A DNA stretch of 64,000 nt from Aureivirga marina (GTDB taxonomy: Bacteria; Bacteroidota; Bacteroidia; Flavobacteriales; Flavobacteriaceae): positions 108,316 to 172,315 of the forward strand of contig NZ_JADPIB010000009.1 of assembly GCF_015767265.1 (NCBI RefSeq). The letters run 5' to 3'. Positions 1 through 6,739 of the stretch are shown here, in pieces. Position 1 is the stretch's first letter; every line of letters starts with the position of its first letter. The notes under the pieces were generated by a model that was given only the letters and a program-made list of their open reading frames with translations, searched no databases and was not told the origin of the DNA. The translations under genes were made by a program, and so were the position numbers.

Positions 1-117
1 AAAGGAAGTAGAATGGTATTTATAGAAGATTAATAGAAGAGACTTTATTTCTAATTTGTTGAAATTTTTTAAAATAAATTTTTTTTATAAGGTAATTATA
101 AAAGCTAAATAATTTAA

Positions 118-144
118 ACTGACCCAATTTTGGGTCAGTTTTTC
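118..144. terminator. Rho-independent terminator, probably bidirectional
   Basis: Perfect 8-bp stem (ACTGACCC / GGGTCAGT) with a 6-base loop followed by a T run. It sits between the tail of whatever gene enters from the left edge and the minus-strand small genes to the right. Confidence 0.85.
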
Positions 145-203
145 ATTTATACAGGTTTTCAACAAAATTTAACTTGGCAAGAAAAATATATTTTAGGTTA
201 TAT

Positions 204-371
204 CTAGTAACCGTTAATGTTTTTACTGATTTTTCGTATTAATTTTTTTAATTTATTCTCTAATTCATCTACCAATTTTTCTTCCACAATTTTTTTACTT
301 GCATCATCCAATTTCCCATTTCCCTCTTGTTTCTTAATTAATAGTATTGATTTAATGATTTCAAAATTCAT
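204..371 (-). CDS. Small hypothetical protein, 55 aa, charged helical
   Basis: Not recognised. An ATG-started frame of 55 codons ending in TAG, read on the minus strand. The product begins MNFEIIKSILLIKKQEG and is very rich in Lys and Glu (about half of residues 13-50), with heptad-like leucine/isoleucine spacing, so it is probably a single amphipathic helix or short coiled coil. It starts only 7 bases after the stop of the membrane-protein frame at 379, so the two could be co-transcribed and co-translated. No signal peptide or known domain is visible. Coding status rests on ATG start, tight spacing and amino-acid composition only. Confidence 0.45.
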   Translation of the reverse strand: MNFEIIKSILLIKKQEGNGKLDDASKKIVEEKLVDELENKLKKLIRKISKNINGY

Positions 372-378
372 TATGCAA

Positions 379-660
379 TTATTTTAGTATTTGGTTTTTA
401 TCTTGTTGAAAGTACACAATAGTAAAAAAGATTGCTGCAAGTATGATTGCAACAAACTTAAATTCGTATTCAAAAAAATAGTTTTTTTTTATATTAAAAA
501 CATATCCAGCAGTCTGATATGCTTGAATTCCTAAAGGAACTAGGATAGCAAAACGGAATTCTTTGTTTTTTGCAAGCATAAAAGCTATATACCAATCGAT
601 TAAGCTAAAAATATGTGAGCCTGAAATATATGTGAAAACTCTATGATTTCTAAATCCCAT
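379..660 (-). CDS. Small hypothetical membrane protein
   Basis: Not recognised. About 94 aa if started at the ATG at 660; the same frame is open upstream to a TTG at 708, which would add 16 residues (N-terminus then MPFIHDIFPAESTERF). I prefer the ATG because the TTG lies inside the arm of the terminator hairpin at 701-739. Two to three hydrophobic segments are visible: one around the motif HIFSLIDWYIAFML, one around FAILVPLGIQAY, and a C-terminal one (FVAIILAAIFFTIVYF), ending in a short polar tail. It may be a truncated remnant of a larger membrane protein, since the upstream frame looks coding but has no good start. Followed 7 bases later by the 55-aa gene. Confidence 0.5.
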   Translation of the reverse strand: MGFRNHRVFTYISGSHIFSLIDWYIAFMLAKNKEFRFAILVPLGIQAYQTAGYVFNIKKNYFFEYEFKFVAIILAAIFFTIVYFQQDKNQILK

Positions 661-700
661 AAACCTCTCAGTACTTTCAGCAGGAAAAATATCATGAATA

Positions 701-739
701 AAAGGCAATGTTGTTAGTTTTTATAGCAACATTGCCTTT
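701..739 (-). terminator. Terminator hairpin downstream of the broken lipoprotein gene
   Basis: Perfect 13-bp inverted repeat (AAAGGCAATGTTG / CAACATTGCCTTT) with a 13-base AT-rich loop, ending in a T-rich tract in the minus direction. It ends transcription of the minus-strand gene at 764-1114. Confidence 0.8.
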
Positions 740-763
740 TACATAATTATTGAGGTTAAGCTT

Positions 764-1114
764 TTAAAAGTCTTCTGGATTCAATTCGTCTTTTCCGATG
801 TCGTGTAAAGCTCTTCCGTTTTCCAAAACTCTGATGTGGTTTTCTTTGTGTTCGAAGCAGTAGTTCCAATTTGTTTTTTCTGTTGGAGCTTCCCATCTTC
901 CCCAGTTGTGGAATAATCTTCCGTCTTCCAAGTAGATGTTATGTTCTTCTTGATGCTCATCGCAGTCGAAGTACACATGATGCGGTTTGATTTCTCTTAC
1001 TGAAATGGTACTTTCATTTAGATTTAAGTTTTATTCAGTATCGTCCTCTTTTTCACACGAGATTGTAAATAATGTAAGCATCACGATTGTAAGTACTTGT
1101 AAACATTTTTTCAT
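764..1114 (-). pseudogene. Lipoprotein gene interrupted by an in-frame TAA stop
   Basis: An ATG at 1114 opens a frame encoding a classical SPII lipoprotein signal (MKKCLQVLTIVMLTLFTISC followed by EKEDDTE), then a TAA at 1031-1033, then 88 further codons in the same frame to a TAA at 764. The part after the stop (from NLNLNESTISVREIKPHH) contains two imperfect repeats: EHNIYLEDGRLFHNWG and NHIRVLENGRALHDIG, each preceded by a Cys-x-x-His/Glu-His segment. If the TAA were a sense codon the product would be a 116-aa surface or periplasmic lipoprotein. No frameshift is needed, only one codon. The downstream segment alone could start only at a GTG (976). A simple nonsense mutation is likeliest; sequencing error or readthrough are alternatives. 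Function unknown. Confidence 0.75.
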
Positions 1115-1400
1115 AATAGAAATTTTTAAATTTTTTGAATAAACTCAAATTTAAGATTATTAAAAATTAAAACTAAAAACTTTGTTACAAATATTCCGTG
1201 ATAAACATTCGTGTAATACTTTACAATACTAATGTAAGACAATTTGCGATTTTAAATTGCATTTCTTTTGAAAAAATTTACAAAAAAGTGTGGAATTGGG
1301 TGTTTTTTGGTTGGAAAATGGGGGGGAATTCTTTGTGTGGGTTGATGATTTTTTGTTTATTTTAGGTGTGCGAAAAAATGAAAATATTAAGAGATAAATT
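1115..1400. other. Intergenic region with a G7 tract and a possible promoter for the paralogue pair
   Basis: No gene seen; the minus-strand frame here is an antisense shadow. Holds a TTTG (1306-1309) and an imperfect -7 box ATTCTTTG (1328-1335) with an 18-base spacer that contains a run of seven G (1320-1326). The G run is striking in DNA this AT-rich. Confidence 0.5.
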
Positions 1401-2297
1401 ATGAAAGAAGAGAAAAAATTTGAAAATAAAGAGAATATATTTAAAGATAAATTAGTGATATGGTCAATCTTAACACCATTAATTTTGGCTTTTATATTTA
1501 TGGTTTCCATTTTTTTGGGAGAACTATATTTTAATGATAATTTTTTGAGACCAAAATTAACTATACAAGGATTTGAGAACTTTTATAATTGGTTTAAAAT
1601 ACCATTATATACTGCTGCTTTGGCTTTTCCTTTAGGAGCTTTGACTGTTTCAAATTTTAGAGCAAAACAGATGCATCATAATTTAGAAACGGCTCAAAAA
1701 AATATAGAATTGGCTCAATCAAATCATGAAATTGCTCTTAATAATATTGAAGCAACACAAGCTCAAAATACATTTAATAATTATTATAAGCATGTTGAGG
1801 AGTTTGAGAAAAGATTAGTTAAACTTGAAAATAGCTATGGAATTAAATTCACACATAAATTTGAACTATATAATTTATTATTCCCTGAAAATACTCAAAA
1901 TAGTTTAAACTTAATTGGCGATATTACTTATATAAATAGTTTAATTGATTTATGTAAAGAAATAGATAAAGAACCTAAAGAAAATAATAATTATACAATT
2001 TTTAAATATTTAGATAAAATTTGTTCATTGAAAGGAGAATTAAGATTTAAAATAGAATCTTATGTACTAATTCGTGGTGAATTAGAAGAATTACCTGAAT
2101 TTAATTATTATGAAATTAGTTACAATGATATAGAGTTCTTCAAAGATTTAGTTATAATTAAAGAAGTATTAAATGACTTATTAAATTTTAGTCAAGTTAA
2201 AAATAATTATTCTGTATTAGATTTTGAAAATAATAAATGGTTAAGCATATTAAAAAAAGAAGTTAGAGAAATCTATTCAAAACAACGTGGATTCTAA
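1401..2297 (+). CDS. Membrane-anchored hypothetical protein, paralogue A
   Basis: Not a family I can name with certainty. 298 aa, ATG start. Two transmembrane segments are visible at about residues 20-45 and 66-88, the second ending in the motif PLGALTVSNFRAKQMHHN. A long polar coiled-coil stretch follows (ETAQKNIELAQSNHEIAL), then the core AQNTFNNYYKHVEEFEK and LFPEN. The C-terminal half is helical and acidic/lysine-rich. Topology suggests a short periplasmic loop and a large cytoplasmic domain. It is a clear paralogue of the next gene, 14 bases downstream, and both sit against a recombinase gene. Layout (two TM helices plus helical cytoplasmic domain beside an integrase) recalls putative abortive-infection membrane proteins, but I see no motif that proves it. 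Very low GC. Confidence 0.75.
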   Translation: MKEEKKFENKENIFKDKLVIWSILTPLILAFIFMVSIFLGELYFNDNFLRPKLTIQGFENFYNWFKIPLYTAALAFPLGALTVSNFRAKQMHHNLETAQKNIELAQSNHEIALNNIEATQAQNTFNNYYKHVEEFEKRLVKLENSYGIKFTHKFELYNLLFPENTQNSLNLIGDITYINSLIDLCKEIDKEPKENNNYTIFKYLDKICSLKGELRFKIESYVLIRGELEELPEFNYYEISYNDIEFFKDLVIIKEVLNDLLNFSQVKNNYSVLDFENNKWLSILKKEVREIYSKQRGF

Positions 2298-2311
2298 CAA
2301 TAAATAATTCA

Positions 2312-3154
2312 ATGAAAAATAAAAAAAATATATTCTATGATGTATTTGTATTAAGTTCAATTTTAATACCATTAATAATCGCTATTATTTTGATTTATTA
2401 TATATATGATGACTCTGTAGAATATACAATAGCAGGTCATGATGAAAAAACATATATCATGAATTGGTTTAAATTTCCTCTATTTGTTGCTACTTTAATG
2501 TTTCCTTTAGGTGCTTTAGCAGTTTCTAATTTTAGAGCAAAACAAATGCATTTAAATATTAAAACTTCAGAAGCTCAGAATACTTTTAATAATTATTATA
2601 AACATGTTGAAGAGTTTGAAAAAGTACTTGAGAAATTAGAAGATAGATTTGATATTGATTTTTATGATAAATTAGGATTATATTCTTCATTATTTCCTGA
2701 AAACTCTCCTGAAAACTTACTTTTAAAAGGAAATAAATTATTTATAGAAAAGAATTCAAATCTTTTTTTTGAAGGAATAAATGATTATAATAGTAATTTT
2801 AAAGACTTACATGAAATAGAAAATTTTTATAATAAAAATTTATCATTTTGTAATTTATTAGATGTTTTAAATAATTTAGAAGAGGAAGTCTTAAAATTTA
2901 AAAATAATAATCCTATCGAAATAGAAATAGATGATTTAAAAAGCCCCCCCTTTTCAATAACTTACAATTTAAATCCAATTAATTTAGAAGTAACTACTAA
3001 TGAAATTGAATTAATCAACCAAGTATTTAATGACTTATGTAGATTTTCTTTTATTGAATATAAAGATGTTTTAGGTTATTATGATACTTTATTTCCAAAA
3101 GTTAAAATTGATACTGCGTTTAAATTTGTAATTCCAAAATTAAGAATAAACTAA
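2312..3154 (+). CDS. Membrane-anchored hypothetical protein, paralogue B
   Basis: 280 aa, ATG start 14 bases after paralogue A. Two N-terminal transmembrane segments (about 10-30 and 47-68), then the same core as A: PLGALAVSNFRAKQMHLN, AQNTFNNYYKHVEEFEK and LFPEN. It lacks the repeated coiled-coil insert of A. The C-terminal third has diverged, though both end with a related helix (NDLCRFSF here, NDLLNFSQ in A). A run of seven C at 2944-2950 lies inside the frame. The stop overlaps the stop of the convergent recombinase gene by four bases. Tandem duplication followed by divergence implies either a two-subunit complex or diversification of a sensing domain; function is not known. Confidence 0.75.
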   Translation: MKNKKNIFYDVFVLSSILIPLIIAIILIYYIYDDSVEYTIAGHDEKTYIMNWFKFPLFVATLMFPLGALAVSNFRAKQMHLNIKTSEAQNTFNNYYKHVEEFEKVLEKLEDRFDIDFYDKLGLYSSLFPENSPENLLLKGNKLFIEKNSNLFFEGINDYNSNFKDLHEIENFYNKNLSFCNLLDVLNNLEEEVLKFKNNNPIEIEIDDLKSPPFSITYNLNPINLEVTTNEIELINQVFNDLCRFSFIEYKDVLGYYDTLFPKVKIDTAFKFVIPKLRIN

Positions 3155-4335
3155 CAAATAATTTTCCATAAAGCTCTATCTCTAATTGATTCTGGAAAAC
3201 GATCTTTATACCAATTATCAATATCATCTCTTTCGTGTCCCATAAGTTCACGTAATAAATCTTCTTCAATTAGTTCTCTTTTTCCAATATTAGCAAAAGT
3301 GTGTCGTGCTACTTTTATTCCAAGATTTCCACCTTTTGGTTGTACTTCTATTTTTAGTTCTTGTTGTATCTGGATTAAATAACGAGTATATCTTCTTCGA
3401 AAAGTTTCATAGCCTGTAAAGTCTTTTCTACCATCTAAAACATAAATAGAATCATCACTAGAAAGTTTGTCTAAAATTGTTTGAGTTTTATCAAATATTT
3501 TTAAATCAAATTCATATCCTTTTTGTCCAATTTTACTTCTTTTAAAAAATATTCTACCATCATATATTTGATTCCATTTCAAGTAATAAATATCTTTTAA
3601 ATCTTGCCCACCTAAAAAGAACTGAAGAAGAAACATATTTCTAATTTTATCTTTTACTCCAGTTAATTCTGCATTTTCTAATAGCTTTACAGTTTCTTTT
3701 GTTAGATATTTCTTTTTGTTTTGTGCAGCTCTAGTTTTTAATCCAGAAAATACTCCTTTAAATGGACTTTTATCTTCTGCTATTCCTCGTTTACAAGCAT
3801 CATTATAAATACTTCTATATGTTCTAAAATAATTTGATATTGTGTTATTAGAAGTTTTTCCAGCAAGTTTATACTCTTTAAAATCCATTAAAAGAGAATA
3901 CGTCAATTCATCAAAATTTAAATCTGGAGAAAAAACTTTTAATTGATTGATTCCAGTACGATAAATTTCAGCAGTTTTTTCTTTTCCAAGATTTCTTTTT
4001 CTTTGGATAAATTCGTCAGCAAATTCATAAAAACATTTAGAGATTTCTTTTGCCTGTTTTTTTAAAAGAAAATTAATTACTTCATCTATTGAGTTAAATT
4101 GCATAGTTGGAAGTAAAATAATTCTAGATTGAATGTTAGCCAGGAATGGAAATAATTCAGAAAATTGCGAATGTGATCGTTTAGGTAAATCTTTATCAAA
4201 ATCCCAATTTGATTCTGTTGAATAAAAGCCAAGAGATTTTCTTTTTCTTTTACTTCCTGAAGAAACAATCAATTTTATTGGAAATCCTTCTTTTGCTTTT
4301 TTATCAGACGTGTATAATGTAATTTTTGCTTTCAT
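3151..4335 (-). CDS. Tyrosine-recombinase-family integrase with altered catalytic positions
   Basis: 394 aa from the ATG at 4335 (an upstream TTG at 4404 would add 23 poorly coding residues). An N-terminal Arm-type DNA-binding segment (MKAKITLYTSDKKAKEGFP) is followed by a SAM-like core-binding region and the C-terminal catalytic domain. Visible catalytic-box parts: VARHTFANIGKR (second Arg), LMGHE (His) and WYKDRFP (nucleophile Tyr candidate). In place of the usual first Arg the sequence is FLGGQDLKDIYYLKW, and the HxxR His is Lys (KVAR). So two of the classic catalytic residues look substituted, a subgroup trait or loss of activity. The gene starts about 140 bases from the 3' end of a tRNA gene, the usual site for integrative elements. 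It converges on the paralogue pair. Confidence 0.85.
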   Translation of the reverse strand: MKAKITLYTSDKKAKEGFPIKLIVSSGSKRKRKSLGFYSTESNWDFDKDLPKRSHSQFSELFPFLANIQSRIILLPTMQFNSIDEVINFLLKKQAKEISKCFYEFADEFIQRKRNLGKEKTAEIYRTGINQLKVFSPDLNFDELTYSLLMDFKEYKLAGKTSNNTISNYFRTYRSIYNDACKRGIAEDKSPFKGVFSGLKTRAAQNKKKYLTKETVKLLENAELTGVKDKIRNMFLLQFFLGGQDLKDIYYLKWNQIYDGRIFFKRSKIGQKGYEFDLKIFDKTQTILDKLSSDDSIYVLDGRKDFTGYETFRRRYTRYLIQIQQELKIEVQPKGGNLGIKVARHTFANIGKRELIEEDLLRELMGHERDDIDNWYKDRFPESIRDRALWKIIC

Positions 4336-4424
4336 TTTGTCGGACGTTTTTCGGACAGTTTTTACAGTAAATTTACTATAATTTACCCAAAATGACCAAG
4401 ACAAAATAAAATAGAAAAGTATAT

Positions 4425-4458
4425 AAAAAAGAAAAACCTCCTAGTTTCCTAAGAGGTT
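4425..4458 (-). terminator. Terminator of the tRNA gene
   Basis: 10-bp stem with one mismatch (AACCTCCTAG / CTAAGAGGTT), TTTC loop, followed on the minus strand by a T-rich tract. Lies 18 bases past the tRNA 3' end. Confidence 0.75.
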
Positions 4459-4476
4459 ATAGACAATTTCAGCCTG

Positions 4477-4550
4477 TGGACCCAGAAGGGCTCGAACCTT
4501 CGACCCCCTGATTATGAGTCAGGTGCTCTAACCAGCTGAGCTATGGGTCC
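4477..4550 (-). tRNA. tRNA with CAU anticodon (Met or lysidine-type Ile2)
   Basis: 74-nt cloverleaf: acceptor GGACCCA / TGGGTCC, D-arm GCTCAGCTGGTTAGAGC, anticodon stem CCTGA / TCAGG with loop CTCATAA (anticodon CAT), T-arm GAAGGTTCGAGCCCTTC, discriminator A. The CCA tail is not encoded. A CAU anticodon is used by elongator Met, initiator Met and lysidine-modified Ile2; the A1-type initiator mismatch is absent, so it is elongator Met or Ile2. I cannot separate these from sequence alone. Confidence 0.95.
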
Positions 4551-4651
4551 CTGTTATTGCGACTGCAATATTATAACTTTTTTTTATTTCAGACAACTAA
4601 ATGTTAATTTTTTTTAACGATACCATATAATCCGTTGAAATTCAATAGTTG

Positions 4652-5008
4652 TTACTGGTATTTTTTTCGATAATAGATTTTTTGAATTTCTTTTTTTAAG
4701 ATTAAAAAGCAAACATGCTTACAAAATTCTTCAATATTATCTTTAAAAGTTGCGTTTTTTAATTCTTTCTCCGAAACATCAATTCGGTATAATAAATTCA
4801 AATATGCATTATAATCCTTTAAAAGTAAGTTTTTAATAATCTGAAAAAGTTCTAAAACTAAGTTATCTGGACTTACATTTTCTGAAAAGGAAATTTCCAC
4901 GTTTGCAAACCGAAAATCTTTAATGATTTGTTGCACCAACATTTCATAAAGATTTTCAGATTGTAAATCATGAATAGATTGTAAGGTATTTTTTTCTTCT
5001 GAATTCAA
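4652..5008 (-). CDS. Conserved-looking hypothetical helical protein, 118 aa
   Basis: Not recognised. Starts at TTG (5008), two bases after the stop of the polyprenyl synthetase gene, so the two are almost certainly one transcript. The product is wholly alpha-helical by composition, with no signal peptide or membrane segment, acidic in the middle and basic at the C-terminus (KKEIQKIYYRKKYQ). Two cysteines lie close together in HVCFLILKK and EEFCKH. The frame has the codon pattern of its neighbours. Translational coupling to the prenyl synthetase suggests a cytoplasmic accessory protein, but nothing in it shows the role. Confidence 0.65.
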   Translation of the reverse strand: MNSEEKNTLQSIHDLQSENLYEMLVQQIIKDFRFANVEISFSENVSPDNLVLELFQIIKNLLLKDYNAYLNLLYRIDVSEKELKNATFKDNIEEFCKHVCFLILKKEIQKIYYRKKYQ

Positions 5009-5010
5009 AT

Positions 5011-5982
5011 TTATACATTTCTTTTCATCAAGAAGTTTCCGAAATCTACTAAAATTTGTTTTTTATCCACATCAATATTCATTTGCTCTAAATATTCAAA
5101 AGCACGAATTGTATAACTTTCAATTTCCTCTTGAATCATTTTTACAGCTCTAGTTTCTTGAAACAATTCTTTTACAGTTTCGATTTTCGCTTCTTGATTT
5201 TCGTTTTCTGTCGTATATAAATGTATTAAATTTTCCTTTTGTTTCGAAGTAGCATTTTCTAAAGCTTTTAAATAAAGGAATGTTTTTTTGTTTTCAATAA
5301 TATCTCCACCAACTTGTTTTCCGAAAGTTTCTGGATTTCCAAATGCATCTAAATAATCATCTTGTAATTGAAAAGCCAAACCTAAATTTAAACCAAAATC
5401 ATAAATTCTTTGTTTATCTTGTTGAGAAGCTCCAGCGATAATTCCTCCCATTTGAAGTGCAGCAGCAACCAAAACAGAAGTTTTTAGCGTAATCATTTTC
5501 ATATATTCCGAAAGTGTTACGTCCATTCGAGTTTCAAAATCCATATCCATTTGCTGTCCTTCACAAACTTCCAAAGCAGTTTGATTAAACACACGCATTA
5601 GTTCTTTATAGATTTTTGAATCATAACTTTCCAAGATTTGATATGCCAAAATAAGCATGGCATCTCCAGAAAGAATTCCAGTGTTTATATCCCATTTTTC
5701 ATGTACAGTTTCCTTTCCACGACGTAATGGAGCATCATCCATAATGTCATCGTGTATCAGTGTAAAGTTGTGAAAAACCTCAATTGCAAGTGCTACATCA
5801 AGTGCATCTTTTGGGTTTCCATTGAATACATCTGTACTTAATAAAGCTAAAATCGGACGTAGTCTTTTTCCTCCTAAATTTAATATATAATTGATTGGAG
5901 CATAAAGATTTACTGGTTCTTTTTCGATAGATTTTTCTTCTAAGTGCGAAAGAAAAATCGATTTATATCTTTCTATGTTCAA
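5011..5982 (-). CDS. Polyprenyl diphosphate synthase (trans-isoprenyl transferase)
   Basis: 323 aa. Condenses isopentenyl diphosphate with allylic diphosphates to give linear prenyl diphosphates for quinones, carotenoids or lipid carriers, in the cytoplasm. The two Asp-rich metal-binding motifs are present: HDDIMDDAPLRRG (FARM, about 76-88) and LAFQLQDDYLDAFG (SARM). The GGKRLRP diphosphate-binding segment is at about 37-43. The first motif is DDxxD without the two-residue insertion of bacterial FPP synthases, and Phe is five residues before it, which points to a short product (FPP/GGPP) rather than a long octaprenyl chain. Start is TTG; no in-frame ATG is nearby, and a -7 box lies 27 bases upstream. 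Followed by a coupled 118-aa gene. Confidence 0.93.
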   Translation of the reverse strand: MNIERYKSIFLSHLEEKSIEKEPVNLYAPINYILNLGGKRLRPILALLSTDVFNGNPKDALDVALAIEVFHNFTLIHDDIMDDAPLRRGKETVHEKWDINTGILSGDAMLILAYQILESYDSKIYKELMRVFNQTALEVCEGQQMDMDFETRMDVTLSEYMKMITLKTSVLVAAALQMGGIIAGASQQDKQRIYDFGLNLGLAFQLQDDYLDAFGNPETFGKQVGGDIIENKKTFLYLKALENATSKQKENLIHLYTTENENQEAKIETVKELFQETRAVKMIQEEIESYTIRAFEYLEQMNIDVDKKQILVDFGNFLMKRNV

Positions 5983-6008
5983 GGTTTCTTCTTTTAAAAA
6001 ATAGAATA

Positions 6009-6016
6009 CAAATATA
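6009..6016 (-). promoter_or_regulatory. -7 box for the polyprenyl synthetase operon
   Basis: TATATTTG on the minus strand, matching the Bacteroidetes TAnnTTTG consensus; the -33 region is only T-rich. Predicted start of transcription is about 20 bases before the TTG codon. Confidence 0.5.
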
Positions 6017-6065
6017 GATACAATTTTGCATTAAAAAATTTTTATAAAAAAACTTTGGAAACTTT

Positions 6066-6097
6066 TTTGGTATTTTAAGTTTCCTGTTGTACTTTTG
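6066..6097 (+). promoter_or_regulatory. Promoter of the TetR-efflux operon
   Basis: -33 TTTG (6066-6069), 20-base spacer, -7 TACTTTTG (6090-6097): a full match to the Bacteroidetes consensus. It overlaps a TTG at 6095 that could otherwise be taken as the TetR start, so translation more likely begins at the GTG at 6128. Confidence 0.75.
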
Positions 6098-6127
6098 CCT
6101 CGTTATTTTAAATCAATTCAAATAATT

Positions 6128-6739
6128 GTGAAAGATGAGATATTAAATAAAGCAGGTTTTATGTTCTTAAACTTCGGGTTTAAGAGTGTAACCATGGATG
6201 ACATTGCCAAAGAACTTGGAATTTCGAAAAAGACGATTTACAAGTATTTTGGTAATAAGGAAGAATTAGTGGATGAGTCAACAGAGTATGTTCATGTTCA
6301 AATCAACAACATTATTACTTCAATTACATCAAAAGGATATAATCCGATTAAGGAAAACTTCGAGATTAAGAAGATGTTTAAAGAATTATTTAAAAATTCA
6401 AAAACTTCTCCGATGTATCAATTGAAGAAATATTATCCGAAAACCTATGCAAAATTAATTGATAGAGAATGGTGTATGTTTTCAGATTGTGTTCAAAGTA
6501 ATTTGACACGAGGAATAGAAGAAAAGTTGTATCGAGCAGAATTAGATATTGATGTGGTTTCGCGATTCTATTTTTCAATTGTTTTTGGTATTCATGAAGA
6601 AGATTACCACAACCATGAAAAATATGATTTAGCACAATTAGAAGAAGCAGCTTTAGAATATCATACTCGAGCAATTGCCACAGAAGAAGGATTGAAAGTA
6701 TTAATCGAACAATTAAATAATTTAAATAAAGATGCGTAA
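6128..6739 (+). CDS. TetR-family transcriptional regulator
   Basis: 203 aa from the GTG at 6128 (MKDEILNKAG). N-terminal TetR helix-turn-helix is clear: FGFKSVTMDDIAKELGISKK followed by TIYKYFGNKEEL at about residues 16-48. The C-terminal ligand-binding region is helical and not assignable. It is first gene of the efflux operon and its stop overlaps the TolC start, so it is expected to be an autoregulating local repressor of the pump, sensing a pump substrate. An upstream TTG (6095) in frame overlaps the -7 box and is therefore unlikely as a start. Confidence 0.9.
   Translation: MKDEILNKAGFMFLNFGFKSVTMDDIAKELGISKKTIYKYFGNKEELVDESTEYVHVQINNIITSITSKGYNPIKENFEIKKMFKELFKNSKTSPMYQLKKYYPKTYAKLIDREWCMFSDCVQSNLTRGIEEKLYRAELDIDVVSRFYFSIVFGIHEEDYHNHEKYDLAQLEEAALEYHTRAIATEEGLKVLIEQLNNLNKDA

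Noticed and set aside
1..33. Tail of a coding region entering from the left edge
   Set aside because: Two frames stay open (ending at 25 and at 33) and neither can be preferred; only a terminator at 118 supports an upstream + strand gene.
764..978. The alternate 65-aa frame opposite the broken lipoprotein
   Set aside because: Threonine/serine-rich low-complexity reading produced by an offset of the real, repeat-containing frame.
3100..4600. attL/attR direct repeats of the tRNA gene
   Set aside because: I searched by eye for a copy of the 3' end of the tRNA between 1 and 3150 and found none; the element boundary may be outside the window.
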